Origin: Pirellulaceae bacterium
GTDB taxonomy: Bacteria > Planctomycetota > Planctomycetia > Pirellulales > Pirellulaceae
NCBI GenBank assembly: GCA_026004795.1
Contig: BPJV01000002.1
Location: 310,001-374,000, forward strand
DNA length: 64,000 bases
Reading direction: 5' to 3'
How positions within the stretch are numbered: the stretch's first letter is position 1; each line of letters opens with the position of its first letter. The notes below the pieces were generated by a model, which saw only the letters and a list, made by a program, of their open reading frames with translations, searched no databases and was not told the DNA's origin. This document shows positions 19,496 through 28,970 of this stretch, piece after piece. Position numbers and translations under genes: made by a program.

Positions 19496-20383
19496 TTACT
19501 CCTGCGGGCGAAATTTGATCAGGGTCACCTCGTTCCCTTTTTCATTGAACCGCACCACATCCATAAAAGTGCGGGCCAGCATGATGCCTCGTCCGCTGGG
19601 CTGCAAAAGACAATCGGGATCGGTAGGATCGGGGAGCTTCTGCGGATCGAAGCCGGGCCCCTCGTCACGCACGCGGACTTCCAAGCGTTGTGGGTCGAGC
19701 GATATCGTCACCTGGACCCGTCGCTCCCGGTAGGGCAACTCCTGCATCCGTTGGTCGGCCAGGTTGCGGTAGGGGTTACCCGGTTGGTCTCGAAGTGAAG
19801 AATCGAGCTCCAGGTTTCCGTGTTCCAGCGCATTGGTGATCGCTTCGCTAATGGCGATGCCGATCTGCATGATGAGCGTTTGATTCCCGAAACTAACACT
19901 CTCCAACAACGATTGAACGAAGGTAACCAGCGCCTGAGTAGCGTCCGGCTCATAACCTAGTTCGAACTGAAACGACGACGAACGGAGCAGTTGACGCGCT
20001 TGGTCTCGCAGTTGCTTGGCTTCGATACGCGTGCGGACGCGATACAAGGTCTCTTCCAGATCGCGCAACAAGCATGCTTTGGATACGTAGCTCGTCGCAC
20101 CGCGGCGAAGAGCCTCGATGGCCACCTCCTCGGACCCCTTACCCGTGATGACAATGATCGGTATGGCGGCGTTGCGGCTGCGGATCTCGGAGATCAAATC
20201 GAGCCCGCTCATGCCGGGCATCACCAGATCGGTAACCACCACATCCGGTTCGTCATCCTGCAAAACGTCCAACGCTTCCTCCGCCGATGCGGCGAACAAC
20301 ACTTCGTCTCCGGCTCGCCGCGCACATTCTCCGGCAATGCGGCGGTCCACCGGCGAATCGTCAACAACTAATACCAATGGCAT
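19496..20383 (-). CDS. Response regulator fused to an HATPase (RsbW-like) domain
   Basis: The 295-residue protein begins at MPLVLVVDDS. Residues 1-120 form a receiver domain with acidic pocket D8/D9, phosphoacceptor D52 in VVVTDLVMPGMSG, the Thr of VITGKG, and the Lys of SYVSKA. After a coiled linker (RTRIEAKQLRDQARQLL), residues ~155-290 form a GHKL ATPase domain with the N-box ISEAITNALEHGN, G1 box VRDEGPGFDP and G2 box PSGRGIMLARTFMD. This order is that of cytosolic regulators in which phosphorylation of the receiver controls an anti-sigma-type serine kinase. The start is 22 bases after the upstream gene's stop, so the two form an operon. Confidence 0.92.
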   Translation of the reverse strand: MPLVLVVDDSPVDRRIAGECARRAGDEVLFAASAEEALDVLQDDEPDVVVTDLVMPGMSGLDLISEIRSRNAAIPIIVITGKGSEEVAIEALRRGATSYVSKACLLRDLEETLYRVRTRIEAKQLRDQARQLLRSSSFQFELGYEPDATQALVTFVQSLLESVSFGNQTLIMQIGIAISEAITNALEHGNLELDSSLRDQPGNPYRNLADQRMQELPYRERRVQVTISLDPQRLEVRVRDEGPGFDPQKLPDPTDPDCLLQPSGRGIMLARTFMDVVRFNEKGNEVTLIKFRPQE

Positions 20384-20405
20384 GCCAGAACCGTGCGTGG
20401 AAAGT

Positions 20406-21488
20406 TTAAGGACGGCGATCGGGAAGTGGGATGAGGTGTACGGCACGGATATCCATCAGCGCATTCCGCTTAATATTTACCGGGCGAAGGAGCAAACGAG
20501 CGGGGCCGGCGGCCAACTCTACCTCCCCCACATGCCGCCAGCGAAAGTCTTGAAAATGCCCGGTTTCCTCCACCTCGAATCGCAACCTTGCGGTCGTCTC
20601 CCCCGAGGACTCCCATGCCGACGGCCCTTGCCCGGAGGGCGACACTTTCTGTCCTGCCGGCAAGACGTGTAGGAGTATCTCGGCAGTACTTCCCCCTTGC
20701 CCCGCACCACACCCCTGAAGAATCGCTACGGTGAATCGCCCACCGCGGGACAACGTTAGCTGCCACTGAACCGAGTCAGTCGGTACGACCCAGTAGCCGA
20801 TCGTATTCTTGTGTGGCTGAGGCTCGTAACGAATCTTTTCACCATAAGTCCTTCCATAATGCGCCGGTAGCCATACCGAACCATCGGCAGCCGCGATGAC
20901 CGGCTCGACTTCGTCGATCAACTTTGGTGGCGCATCGAATCGCAATTCTACATACGCCCCCCATGCCGGCCGCTGGTCCCAGCTGAGCAACCAATAATCG
21001 GGTTCCGGCTTAAGCTGCAGTCCCTTGTCTGCTTTACTTCCATCGGCTGCCAGTCCCGCCGCGTCACCGTTCGCTGGCGCCGTCGCATGATCGCTCCCTT
21101 GCCCTTGTTTCCAATGCATGCTGCGCAGCGGCGCCGCAATTCGTGGCAATCGCACCGGAGACTTCGTATCGGCGCTCAACTCCAGGTACAACACGTGACC
21201 GTGGCGAAACGCTCTTGTTCCTTCTCCATCAGCCTCCGGAAAACGCACCGCATGCGGTGGAGCAGCGTAGCCGCAGGAACTGCTGCTCCCTCCCATCCAC
21301 AAGGCCAGAATCACTCCCCCTGTCGCCAGCCAGTTCCCGCAGCGGTGCGGGGCACTGCGAAGCGATTCCGATCGAGTACCAGAAGATTGCCAGAGTTTGT
21401 TCCCCAGTAATAGCCAGATCGCCGAATACACGTTCAATCCTTCAGGAGAGGATGCGGTCGGTAGGTGCTGCCAGATCGGTCGCGCCAT
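20406..21488 (-). CDS. Exported protein with carbohydrate-binding-like beta domain, function unknown
   Basis: The frame encodes 360 residues but the true start is uncertain: no ribosome-binding site precedes the ATG at 21488, and the only export-like hydrophobic segment (NWLATGGVILALWMGGSSSSC) lies at residues ~52-72. A Cys after SSSS could be a lipoprotein site if translation starts shortly before. The C-terminal third (VVPTDSVQWQLTLSRGGRFTV, then GHFQDFRWRHVGEVELAAGP and LRPVNIKRNALMDIRAVHLIP) resembles the beta-sandwich modules attached to planctomycete alpha-L-fucosidases and sulfatases. I cannot name a function. It is the first gene of an operon with the response-regulator/ATPase. Confidence 0.7.
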   Translation of the reverse strand: MARPIWQHLPTASSPEGLNVYSAIWLLLGNKLWQSSGTRSESLRSAPHRCGNWLATGGVILALWMGGSSSSCGYAAPPHAVRFPEADGEGTRAFRHGHVLYLELSADTKSPVRLPRIAAPLRSMHWKQGQGSDHATAPANGDAAGLAADGSKADKGLQLKPEPDYWLLSWDQRPAWGAYVELRFDAPPKLIDEVEPVIAAADGSVWLPAHYGRTYGEKIRYEPQPHKNTIGYWVVPTDSVQWQLTLSRGGRFTVAILQGCGAGQGGSTAEILLHVLPAGQKVSPSGQGPSAWESSGETTARLRFEVEETGHFQDFRWRHVGEVELAAGPARLLLRPVNIKRNALMDIRAVHLIPLPDRRP

Positions 21489-21764
21489 GAATTATATCGC
21501 GCCGTGTGGCACCTGCAGCCCGCACCGTAATGGCATCGACGAATTCTTCTGCCAGGACGCGTGCACGATGAGGAGCAATCGGCTACAATCCGCAACAGCC
21601 ATGGATCGACCGCGCACCGTCGCCCCCTTGCGCGGCTCCGTTCAATCCGCAGCCTTTGGCCTTGCCAATCAATGCCACGGATCGAAGTCGACGCGGTTCT
21701 TCGATCAAGCAACGTAGAAATCCGTATTCGTGAACCTTGTTTAGCAAAATCGGTAGTACCCACC

Positions 21765-23936
21765 ATGCACGCCTCGACTCGCATTGCCTTACTTTGGGTC
21801 TGGATATTACTGACGACGTGGACTGCCCTCCCCGCACGACTGCCCGCCCAGGAGGCGGCGGAGCAAACGTCGCTGACTCTAGTTTCTCAGGACGCGGGGT
21901 TCTATTTTTCCAGTTTGCATCTGGACCGTCAGTGGCACGAGCTGTGGAACAGTCGCGTGGTGCAGCGACTGCGCGCGGTGCCGTACGTCCAGGAGGTGGA
22001 GCGGATCGTTGTCCAGCAATGGGAGTCGGGTCAGGGCCAAGTGGGCCAAGCGAAAGCCATGCTGCAGAACCCCAACGTCCGCAACGCCATCCAATCGGTG
22101 CGCGAGATGCTGGGCCAGGAAGTATTTCTTATCGGAGGCGAGGATTGGCCCGCCGCGCTCACTGCTGCCGTCGAGTTTCAGTATCGCTTGAACAACGCCA
22201 TGGCCGAAGGTCCTGATGCCGTCGCCGCCTTCTGGCAACAGTTGACCCCCGAGGATACGGCGAACATCGTCATTCCCACGACCATCATCGGTTTTCGCGT
22301 ACAGAGCACCGAGCTTTTTCAAACGCAACTAGATGCACTCGAAGCGATTGTTCGTTTAGGATTGCGCGAGGTCCCCGAAGCGCAGCCCGTGCTGCAAGCA
22401 TTGCGTCGCACCGACTTCGTCAACGGCCAGTCGCTGACGCTCCCCCTCGACCTGTCGATGATTCCTGATGAACAGCTCGACGAGGAAGCGCGTCAGGCGC
22501 TGGAGCGGGCCCGCACGCTGTTCGCCGGTCGTCAAGTGGTCGTCGAACTGGGATTGAAGGACGATCTTTTTTTGATCGCTCTCAGCGGTCAAGGCGGACA
22601 GATCGAAGCGTTTGGCCACGCGCTGCCCACCTTGATCGATCATCCGGCCATGGCGCCGATCAAGGAAGCGGACTACAACGCCCTTCGCTCGATCGGTTTC
22701 GTCAGCGCTGACCTGCGCGAGGCTTACTGGGACGCCGACGTGCGCTCACGCATTCAACAAGCGATTTCCCAGTTCTCGTTGGCCGCTTCCACGCAATTCG
22801 ATGATCAGGACGATTTCGAGCAGTGGAAGGAAGAGTTGCAAAACGATGCGCAGTGGCTCGACGAGAAACTGCAGGAGTTGAAACCGCGTTTCGGCCCCCT
22901 CGTGTCCTGGGCGGAACGCATCGACGGTGGAATTCAGTTTTTCGCGCATGATGGCACCGAACAGGGCACCCTGCAGAACGCGGCTCCCTTGCACATCCTC
23001 AACCACGCGGGGCAGTCTCCGGTAGGGCTCTATGCCCTGAAATCCCGAACGCATCCAGTCGTAGCCGACCTGCTCGATCGACTGGTCGAACGGTTGCCGC
23101 GCCACATCATCCGCTTCGTACGCATCGCCGAAGACGATCCTGCCGCCCGCCGCCAGGCGATCCAAGCCGTGCGGCTATCGACACCCGTCATTGGCGAATT
23201 GATGGACGTCTTCCGCCACTCCATTGCCCCTCACCTCGCTCCTCAAGAAACCCTATTGGCGTTCGATACCGACTGGCATGTAACGCAGCTTGGTCCCAAT
23301 CAACCCGCCATGCCGCGCCCCATGCCACTGCCCGAATTGGCCGTCGCTTGCGGGGTGAGCGCCCCGCAGGGATTGTTGCGAGGAATCGACCAATTGTTCC
23401 ACACTCTCGACAAACTGGTCGAGGTGATTCGTCAAGTCTCCCCCGATACGATACCTCCCGCCTACCAGATCCCACGTCCAGAGCGTGAGGAGGGTGATGG
23501 CGTGGTGAAACTTTCTTATCCCCAATTGGCATCCGCCATTCCGGTCCCGGGGTTTTCGCCCCAGTTGACGATTGCCAGTGACGTCGCCATTCTCGGCTAT
23601 TCCAATCGGCAAGTTCGCGACATGATTCGCGAACAGGAGCTGATTAACCGGCCCGGTTGGTTACAGGGCGAGACACCGGTTGCCGTGGTCTGTTTTTTCG
23701 ACTGGTCGGCGACCATCAGCAGCATCCATCCCTGGATCCAGATGGGGCTGATGATCGCCTCCGAGGGAGAGTTGAACGAACCGCTTTTTCCTGCTGGAGG
23801 TCCAATTCCGGCACCTAGCGCCAATGACGTCTTGCAGTTGTGGGACTGCCTCACCTCGCTGGGCAAATACGCCTTCACTTCCACACTCCGCGACGACGCC
23901 ACCCTCTTCACCCGCGGTGTATGGATCGAGGAGTAG
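21765..23936 (+). CDS. Large exported protein of unknown function
   Basis: The 723-residue protein starts at MHASTRIALLWVWILLTTWTAL, a signal peptide ending near ARLPAQEA; the in-frame extension upstream to 21561 is not hydrophobic or conserved in character and was dropped. The mature chain is acidic and shows no catalytic motif. Segments such as YALKSRTHPVVADLLDRLVER, KFGPLVSWAERIDGG-type helices and LTIASDVAILGYSNRQVRDMI suggest repeated mixed alpha/beta units like those of DUF3352-type planctomycete and cyanobacterial exported proteins, but this is a weak resemblance. It is transcribed divergently from the 20406-21488 operon, so the ~276-base gap holds two promoters. Confidence 0.8.
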   Translation: MHASTRIALLWVWILLTTWTALPARLPAQEAAEQTSLTLVSQDAGFYFSSLHLDRQWHELWNSRVVQRLRAVPYVQEVERIVVQQWESGQGQVGQAKAMLQNPNVRNAIQSVREMLGQEVFLIGGEDWPAALTAAVEFQYRLNNAMAEGPDAVAAFWQQLTPEDTANIVIPTTIIGFRVQSTELFQTQLDALEAIVRLGLREVPEAQPVLQALRRTDFVNGQSLTLPLDLSMIPDEQLDEEARQALERARTLFAGRQVVVELGLKDDLFLIALSGQGGQIEAFGHALPTLIDHPAMAPIKEADYNALRSIGFVSADLREAYWDADVRSRIQQAISQFSLAASTQFDDQDDFEQWKEELQNDAQWLDEKLQELKPRFGPLVSWAERIDGGIQFFAHDGTEQGTLQNAAPLHILNHAGQSPVGLYALKSRTHPVVADLLDRLVERLPRHIIRFVRIAEDDPAARRQAIQAVRLSTPVIGELMDVFRHSIAPHLAPQETLLAFDTDWHVTQLGPNQPAMPRPMPLPELAVACGVSAPQGLLRGIDQLFHTLDKLVEVIRQVSPDTIPPAYQIPRPEREEGDGVVKLSYPQLASAIPVPGFSPQLTIASDVAILGYSNRQVRDMIREQELINRPGWLQGETPVAVVCFFDWSATISSIHPWIQMGLMIASEGELNEPLFPAGGPIPAPSANDVLQLWDCLTSLGKYAFTSTLRDDATLFTRGVWIEE

Positions 23937-24093
23937 GTAGAAGCAAGCTACCGTCTGCTGACAATCAAGGGAAGCCCTTTTGTCAGCCTATACCGATGCT
24001 CACTTCCCGCCTACCGAATCCTCGTTTTTTTCGCAGCGCGCTGACCGTCAACAATGCAGCCGCCAAGTGAAGAAACGTTCCACGGCGCAGACA

Positions 24094-24438
24094 TCAATCC
24101 GACTGTACCCAAGTACGATAGCAGTTCGTGCATTGGTACATCGTCTTGTTACCACGGTGACCGGTGGGCTGGGCAGTACTGCCGCACCGCAAGCAAGTCG
24201 ATGTTTTACCAACCAAACTCCCCAGAACACCACCGACTATGGCACCAGGAATGCCTCCCATGAGTCCTCCGATAATAGCACCGGTCAGTATCGCTCCTCC
24301 AGAAGGAGTGTGGCATCCGTAATAAGCAGTAGTGCTCCAACGCCGACCACAGGAACAGCGAAAGAACGCTCGATTCCCCTCGATATCCATCGATTCAACG
24401 TAGGCTCCGCAACGGTGGCAGGTGCTTTTCTGCGTCAT
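24094..24438 (-). CDS. Small protein with two zinc ribbons around a glycine zipper
   Basis: The 114 residues start at MTQKSTCHRCGAYVESMD. The first zinc ribbon has CxxC and CSCG (residues ~7-33). A Gly/Ala/Ile-rich segment follows (GGAILTGAIIGGLMGGIPGA and on to GSLVGK), of the glycine-zipper type that packs into membranes or forms oligomers. The second ribbon is CLRCG...CTNC (residues ~84-106). Two ribbons either side of a membrane-inserting hairpin would place both on the same face. The function is unknown. It is preceded by a small C-tail-anchored protein gene 14 bases upstream, and the two form a likely operon. Confidence 0.75.
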   Translation of the reverse strand: MTQKSTCHRCGAYVESMDIEGNRAFFRCSCGRRWSTTAYYGCHTPSGGAILTGAIIGGLMGGIPGAIVGGVLGSLVGKTSTCLRCGSTAQPTGHRGNKTMYQCTNCYRTWVQSD

Positions 24439-24452
24439 CAATGCGCTCCTAT

Positions 24453-24740
24453 CTAATTGTTTGCAATAAACAACACCATCGCAGTTGTTAGGAGGATCGA
24501 CAGCACCGCTGTCCACGGGATGTTCCGCTGGGTGATCCGTTGTGCGGCTCGCAGGAAGCTGACACGGAGGTCGGAGTCGCAACTGGGCTCACCGCCCCTC
24601 CGGCAATCGCGAAGGAGTGGTCGATCAAGCGAGGGCCGTCGCATGGGGGCGAGCTCCCTAGTCGAGTTTGGCCCGCAGTCGTCCAGCAGGTACGATTCGA
24701 TCCGGTATCGGCAGGGTGCGACTGGGTGATGACGCATCAT
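24453..24740 (-). CDS. Small C-tail membrane-anchored protein
   Basis: The start at 24740 is supported by a strong ribosome-binding site, AGGAGG six bases before the ATG-ATG. The 95-residue protein is basic and polar until a single C-terminal hydrophobic helix (WTAVLSILLTTAMVLFIANN), suggesting a tail-anchored inner-membrane protein with its body in the cytosol. I recognise no family. Its stop lies 14 bases before the start of the zinc-ribbon/glycine-zipper gene, so they are probably co-translated. Confidence 0.6.
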   Translation of the reverse strand: MMRHHPVAPCRYRIESYLLDDCGPNSTRELAPMRRPSLDRPLLRDCRRGGEPSCDSDLRVSFLRAAQRITQRNIPWTAVLSILLTTAMVLFIANN

Positions 24741-24907
24741 GGTCAGCCTCCTGGAAATCATGTTTCCTCTAGCAAGTTCAACGCTCGGCGTGCGGACGTG
24801 ATGACACGCTCTGAACTCGTACTACGAGAAACGGCGATCCCACGGAAGACATTGCCCCTCAAGGACCACCTCGTGGTTTGCCGTTGGCGCTGACCGGCAA
24901 TTAGTTT

Positions 24908-25726
24908 TCAAGCGGTTCTCAAGCGACTTGCGAGCCGGCGATACTCCCGCTGGACCACCTCCGCGCCATACAACCGTTCCAGTCGGCGGACGGTGAAGTG
25001 GCCTTTGGCCATGTTCTCGAAATGGCTGATAAACGCAGTGTTGATCAGCGCTCCTGCTGCCCCACCAATGATGGGTACGGCCTGTGCGGCGACTTTCTGC
25101 GTCACGGGAATACTGAACCGTGCCGACAATTCGGTAATCAGACTGACGATGGCCGGTGCATTGCTACTACCGAGGCCATTCTTGGCAATGAACTGAGCCG
25201 CTTGAGTGACCTCATGAGCCAGCGCAGCACGCACTGCGAAATAGGCAGACTCCGAGGCGTCATCCGACGAGGTTCGGCCCCCCAAAGCGAAGACCTGCAG
25301 GCAATTCATGCACGCTTCGAGACTGCTAAGATCTTCTCCTTCGGACTCCGCAATCGTGGCCACCGAGCGCAGAATGAAGGTGGTCGAGACGGGCAATTCA
25401 ATCGCCAACGCGGGTAATCCGAAGGCTCCACCGACGGCACCACTGGCACCGGCCAAAACCTTGTTCACCACCGGCGCCTTGGCCCACCCCGGGGCAAACT
25501 CGTTGCTTTTGACCGCTGTTTCTAAGGCAGTCCCCAGAGCCACTTGCGTCAGACCGAGAACCTTGGTTCGGGCCCACGCGGGTAGTCGGGCCACGGCCGA
25601 TTCGATGGGCATCCCCACGTAGCCGCTAAACTGGGCCAACAGCCCCGGATTCTCCAGCAGGCTGACGGCGGTGTGCAGTGACTTTGCATCTCGCAACGCA
25701 TTAAAATGCCTCCTGGGAACAAACAT
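24908..25726 (-). CDS. EcsC-family protein
   Basis: The 272 residues match the EcsC family. The core contains LAIELPVSTTFILRSVATIAESEGEDLSSLEACMNCLQVFALGG, the family's signature in which a hydrophobic stretch is followed by a conserved Glu/Leu-rich helix and the VFALGG motif. A second hydrophobic segment, AVPIIGGAAGALINTAFISHF, is the other conserved element. EcsC proteins are membrane-associated; in Bacillus the ecsC gene sits beside an ABC transporter, but their biochemical role is unresolved. Here there is no transporter nearby. The gene is divergent from the CRISPR-associated island that starts ~290 bases away. Confidence 0.88.
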   Translation of the reverse strand: MFVPRRHFNALRDAKSLHTAVSLLENPGLLAQFSGYVGMPIESAVARLPAWARTKVLGLTQVALGTALETAVKSNEFAPGWAKAPVVNKVLAGASGAVGGAFGLPALAIELPVSTTFILRSVATIAESEGEDLSSLEACMNCLQVFALGGRTSSDDASESAYFAVRAALAHEVTQAAQFIAKNGLGSSNAPAIVSLITELSARFSIPVTQKVAAQAVPIIGGAAGALINTAFISHFENMAKGHFTVRRLERLYGAEVVQREYRRLASRLRTA

Positions 25727-26018
25727 TAGATGGAGCCTGTTGAATTGCGTCGAATCGCTCGCCCCACTTGTTCTTTTATTAAACTCGCATTAGTGCGCCC
25801 TATGACACTCCATCAGGCATACTCGTACCGCGAATGCGGCGCGCACGATGAGAGAATCTTGTTTTGGCGTATTGGCGATCGCGCTGTGACCGCGTACGAC
25901 CGTGATGTTAATTGGAGTCGAGGGGGGCGTGTGCTGAGGAAAGGAGGGGACCACATATATCCTAAGATCTCATCAAGTTGTGACGTGACGATACGGGGAT
26001 GTGCCAAGGGAAGAAGCG

Positions 26019-27310
26019 ATGCAGAATCATCCTAAAGATCCGTGGTACGAAATCGAAGAGGGTGACGAACGGATAACGCTCCGATTTTGCAAGCCGGAGT
26101 GTGGTTTCTGGACACCGGCGATTCTCAATGCATTTCCGCTTCCGGACTTCCCCGCCGAGAAACCCGTCGCGATCGAGGGACGGGCGGCGGTGTGGATGTA
26201 CGCGCACGCTGGCGCGCATCTGGCCCACCAGGGCGTCGAACTATGCCGTTTGCAAAACGCCACCTCAACGAGCACCGGTGGAGACCTGTCCCGGTGCATT
26301 AACGAGTTCAAGGTCGCGGAGAATGACCGCATCGCTTTGATCACAATGGACTGGGATACGCCGGCCACCCTAAGCGACGAAGATCAGGAAACGTTGGTCG
26401 ACCAACTGGCCCAACGTGCGGCAGATCATCCCACCAGGCCGGTCCTCTTAATCACTGGAAAAGCCGAGTGTCACCGCGTATGCGCGTCTAGCTTATCTGC
26501 TCGTGCGGCGCGGATATCGATCCTTGGTTCTCGTCACTCCTCGTACAGGGCCTATCGTGATTTGGCGATCGGCTGAGGACGCGGACACGCTGGGGGCGAT
26601 GGTCGATCTGGAAGTTGGGCCAGGCACAATCGGCTCATTGCGACTTGGGAAACCAGGAATTCTGCTGGGAATCGTCGGTGATCCGAACTGCGGAAAATCG
26701 GTCCTCTCCCGGCTTCTTGACACGTACCGTGCGATTCGCCGAGAACGCGGTTGGCTGCTGGATTGCGACGCCGCTGCGCCGACGCCGCGATGGTATTTCG
26801 ATCCTCGGCACCCGGAAGTCGCCGACGTGCTGCGGCAGGAGGCCAAGGACGCCTTGGACGGCTGAGCTGGAAAGGCAAGTCGGCCAGCAGATGCAGTGGT
26901 GCAGGCGGTTCCTTCCGATCACGATCACGGACATGCCCGGAGGCGATCACCGCGTCGATCCTCCGCAGCGGATCCCACCTGGCCGCGAGTGCATGTTCGA
27001 GCCGCTAGACCGGATCATCCTGGTGCAACGCCACGGGAGTCCCTCCGCGCACCTGTGGTTGGAGGAACTGCAGCGGGCGAGCATCCGCGCGCCGATCGCG
27101 GCGATCGTCTCCAGTCGCGATCCCACCGCGCCGCCTCGGATCGAACTCGCGACGGATCAACTCGCTGGGCGGACCTGTTGGCGCGCGGTCATCGATGGCT
27201 TGGACCGCAAGAACGATCTGCTGGCGTTTGCCCAGGCGGTGGAACCGGAGCTGAAGACGCTATGGAATGCGGTTCTGCGGGCCTCCGGCGATCAGGCCAA
27301 CCATAAGTAG
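26019..27310 (+). pseudogene. csx3: Frameshifted Csx3-like ring nuclease / P-loop ATPase fusion
   Basis: Three reading frames join into one ~429-residue protein if two single-base insertions are removed: one A in the AAAA run at 26459-26462 and one T in GCCTTGG near 26851-26856. The repaired chain opens with a Csx3-like segment (PVAIEGRAAVWMYAHAGAHL). It continues with a second, similar half (ITGKPSVTAYARLAYLLVRR, then TPRTGPIVIW), and ends in a P-loop domain with Walker A GDPNCGKS and a later IILVQRH strand. Csx3 (Crn3) degrades cyclic tetra-adenylate made by Cas10, and Csx3-ATPase fusions are known. The start at 26019 follows AAGGGA. As the sequence stands only the first ~148 residues would be made correctly, so the gene is either inactivated or carries two homopolymer sequencing errors. 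Confidence 0.75.
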
Positions 27311-27513
27311 CCGCAGTACCAGAACCGACAGCGGAGTTGGTGATTTCTAGAATTACTCATTGCGCCGCAAAGAAATAGTGACAGTATCGCAAACCCAATG
27401 CAAAGGACGATTCGATCTGCTAAGCTAGTGATTTTCAGCCCGATGGCTCTCGATGTCCCGGGCCCACGCGTGCCGTGTCCAGCGTGCACGCGCTGTAGGC
27501 CGCAGAGAGATTC

Positions 27514-28953
27514 ATGATTCCGGAGTGCACCACGATGGCGTTGACGGACATGTTCAATGCGGAGCAGGTAGAAGCGGCCATTAAGGCGGCGCGCACCTAT
27601 CACCAACTCCAGATTGCTCCAACCGATTCAACCGCTTGTTCCAGCGCCTCAGTGTCGCAACTCCACGACGCCAAAAACAATTACGATGCTTTGTTCAACG
27701 AATTGGACCCATCTCTCCGGTCGATTGCCCGTCTCGCGACGCGCGAGTGGAAAGGTTCGCGGGACGAATCCCTGGAAGACGAGGTCGCCGCGCTGGTCTC
27801 CGAAAGAGTTTACTTCAAATTGCATCGATTCGAGGGGGACTCTCGAAAGCTGGTAGCGTGGGTGATGAGGATCGCGCGAAACTGTTGTGTGGATATCGCG
27901 CGATCCGGCGCACGGTCTCCAGTAACATTTACGGACCTGGTAGCTACCTATGAGGACCACGGTTGTAGTGGAGAGGTGCCGGATTCCGATCGACTCACCG
28001 CTGGAAATGCCCAAGGCGGCAAAGCAGGAATTGACATCCATAACGAAACAGCCCCCGCTGGTTTGCCGTTCCTCGCCTCGTCCGATCCTCATGCCCACTG
28101 GCAATCCTCGGTTTACACCTCACCGGTAGGCCGTACGATTCAGGTGCGCGAACTTGAAACGCAGGTGAATGCGTTTCTCGCTGGTTCCATGCCCCAAGAA
28201 TTTGCGACGCGAGCCGTCTTCATTTATGCTCTGGGCCTATGGCCCTTGGCGTCCGCAGTACACCAACAGCGGTGGGGAGACACGTGCAGTCAATGGCCGC
28301 TCTTGGTGCACGATTCCGGAGACGCACTCAGCCGACTGAGCCACGCTCTCCACCTGCTGCAAGAAGCCCAGCTGGCTGGGGCTTGGAAGGAAGAAGACTG
28401 TGAGGGGCTGGATAGGCAGCAATCAGCCGTGAACACGATCGACTGGGACTGGGAACTCGAGGTGCTCGAACAAACCCAGAACCGCCTGCGGCAGCGCATC
28501 AGCCACGCCCTGCGCCGCAACCTATGGAGTTGTCTCCTCGCGTCAGAAATCTGGAATTGGATCTTGCGGTTCGTCCCCGCAGTCCCGGACGAATCGTTCG
28601 GCAATGCCGTCCCCGATCAGCAGCAGATGCAGCAGATTCTCTTGCTCGATGGATGGGTCGGTCTAGCCAGCGCCGAACGATGGCAAAAGTGGATGGAATG
28701 CCACGGTCTCGAGAATTCGGCCCGCGCCAACTTTATCGATTTGTTCTCCGTCTCGCCGCTCGAGGGGAAAGGTCATGTGAACAAGCGAAAACTTGACAAG
28801 ATCCAGAAGTGGTTTCGAGCTTCCACGCCGTTGGCGACCGACTCCGATTCAGAAGCGTCGCGCGAAGGACTTCCCACAGATGCTTTTCGCCAGCTTTTGC
28901 AAACCGGCCTCAAGAATCGAAGCAACGTCGACATCCCCGTCCCGTTTCGTTAA
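27514..28953 (+). CDS. Sigma-70 region 2-like protein, CRISPR-associated
   Basis: The 479-residue protein has, at residues ~58-132, a segment with the sigma-70/ECF region 2 pattern: ALFNELDPSLRSIARLA, then SLEDEVAALVSERVYFKLHR, FEGDSRKLVAWVMRIARNCC and VDIARSG. The last part corresponds to the core-RNA-polymerase and -10 recognition helix, in the form W-x-x-x-I-A-x-N-x-x-x-D-x-x-R. The rest is longer than normal ECF factors. VRELETQVNAFL..FATRAVFIYALGLWPLASAV could be a diverged region 4, and the C-terminal ~200 residues match nothing I know. The ATG start follows GAGAGATTC. It is the first gene of a plus-strand run that includes the Lon-CARF protease and cas6, pointing to a transcription factor released by CRISPR signalling. 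Confidence 0.72.
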   Translation: MIPECTTMALTDMFNAEQVEAAIKAARTYHQLQIAPTDSTACSSASVSQLHDAKNNYDALFNELDPSLRSIARLATREWKGSRDESLEDEVAALVSERVYFKLHRFEGDSRKLVAWVMRIARNCCVDIARSGARSPVTFTDLVATYEDHGCSGEVPDSDRLTAGNAQGGKAGIDIHNETAPAGLPFLASSDPHAHWQSSVYTSPVGRTIQVRELETQVNAFLAGSMPQEFATRAVFIYALGLWPLASAVHQQRWGDTCSQWPLLVHDSGDALSRLSHALHLLQEAQLAGAWKEEDCEGLDRQQSAVNTIDWDWELEVLEQTQNRLRQRISHALRRNLWSCLLASEIWNWILRFVPAVPDESFGNAVPDQQQMQQILLLDGWVGLASAERWQKWMECHGLENSARANFIDLFSVSPLEGKGHVNKRKLDKIQKWFRASTPLATDSDSEASREGLPTDAFRQLLQTGLKNRSNVDIPVPFR

Positions 28954-28970
28954 TCGCAAGTGAAAGGCCA

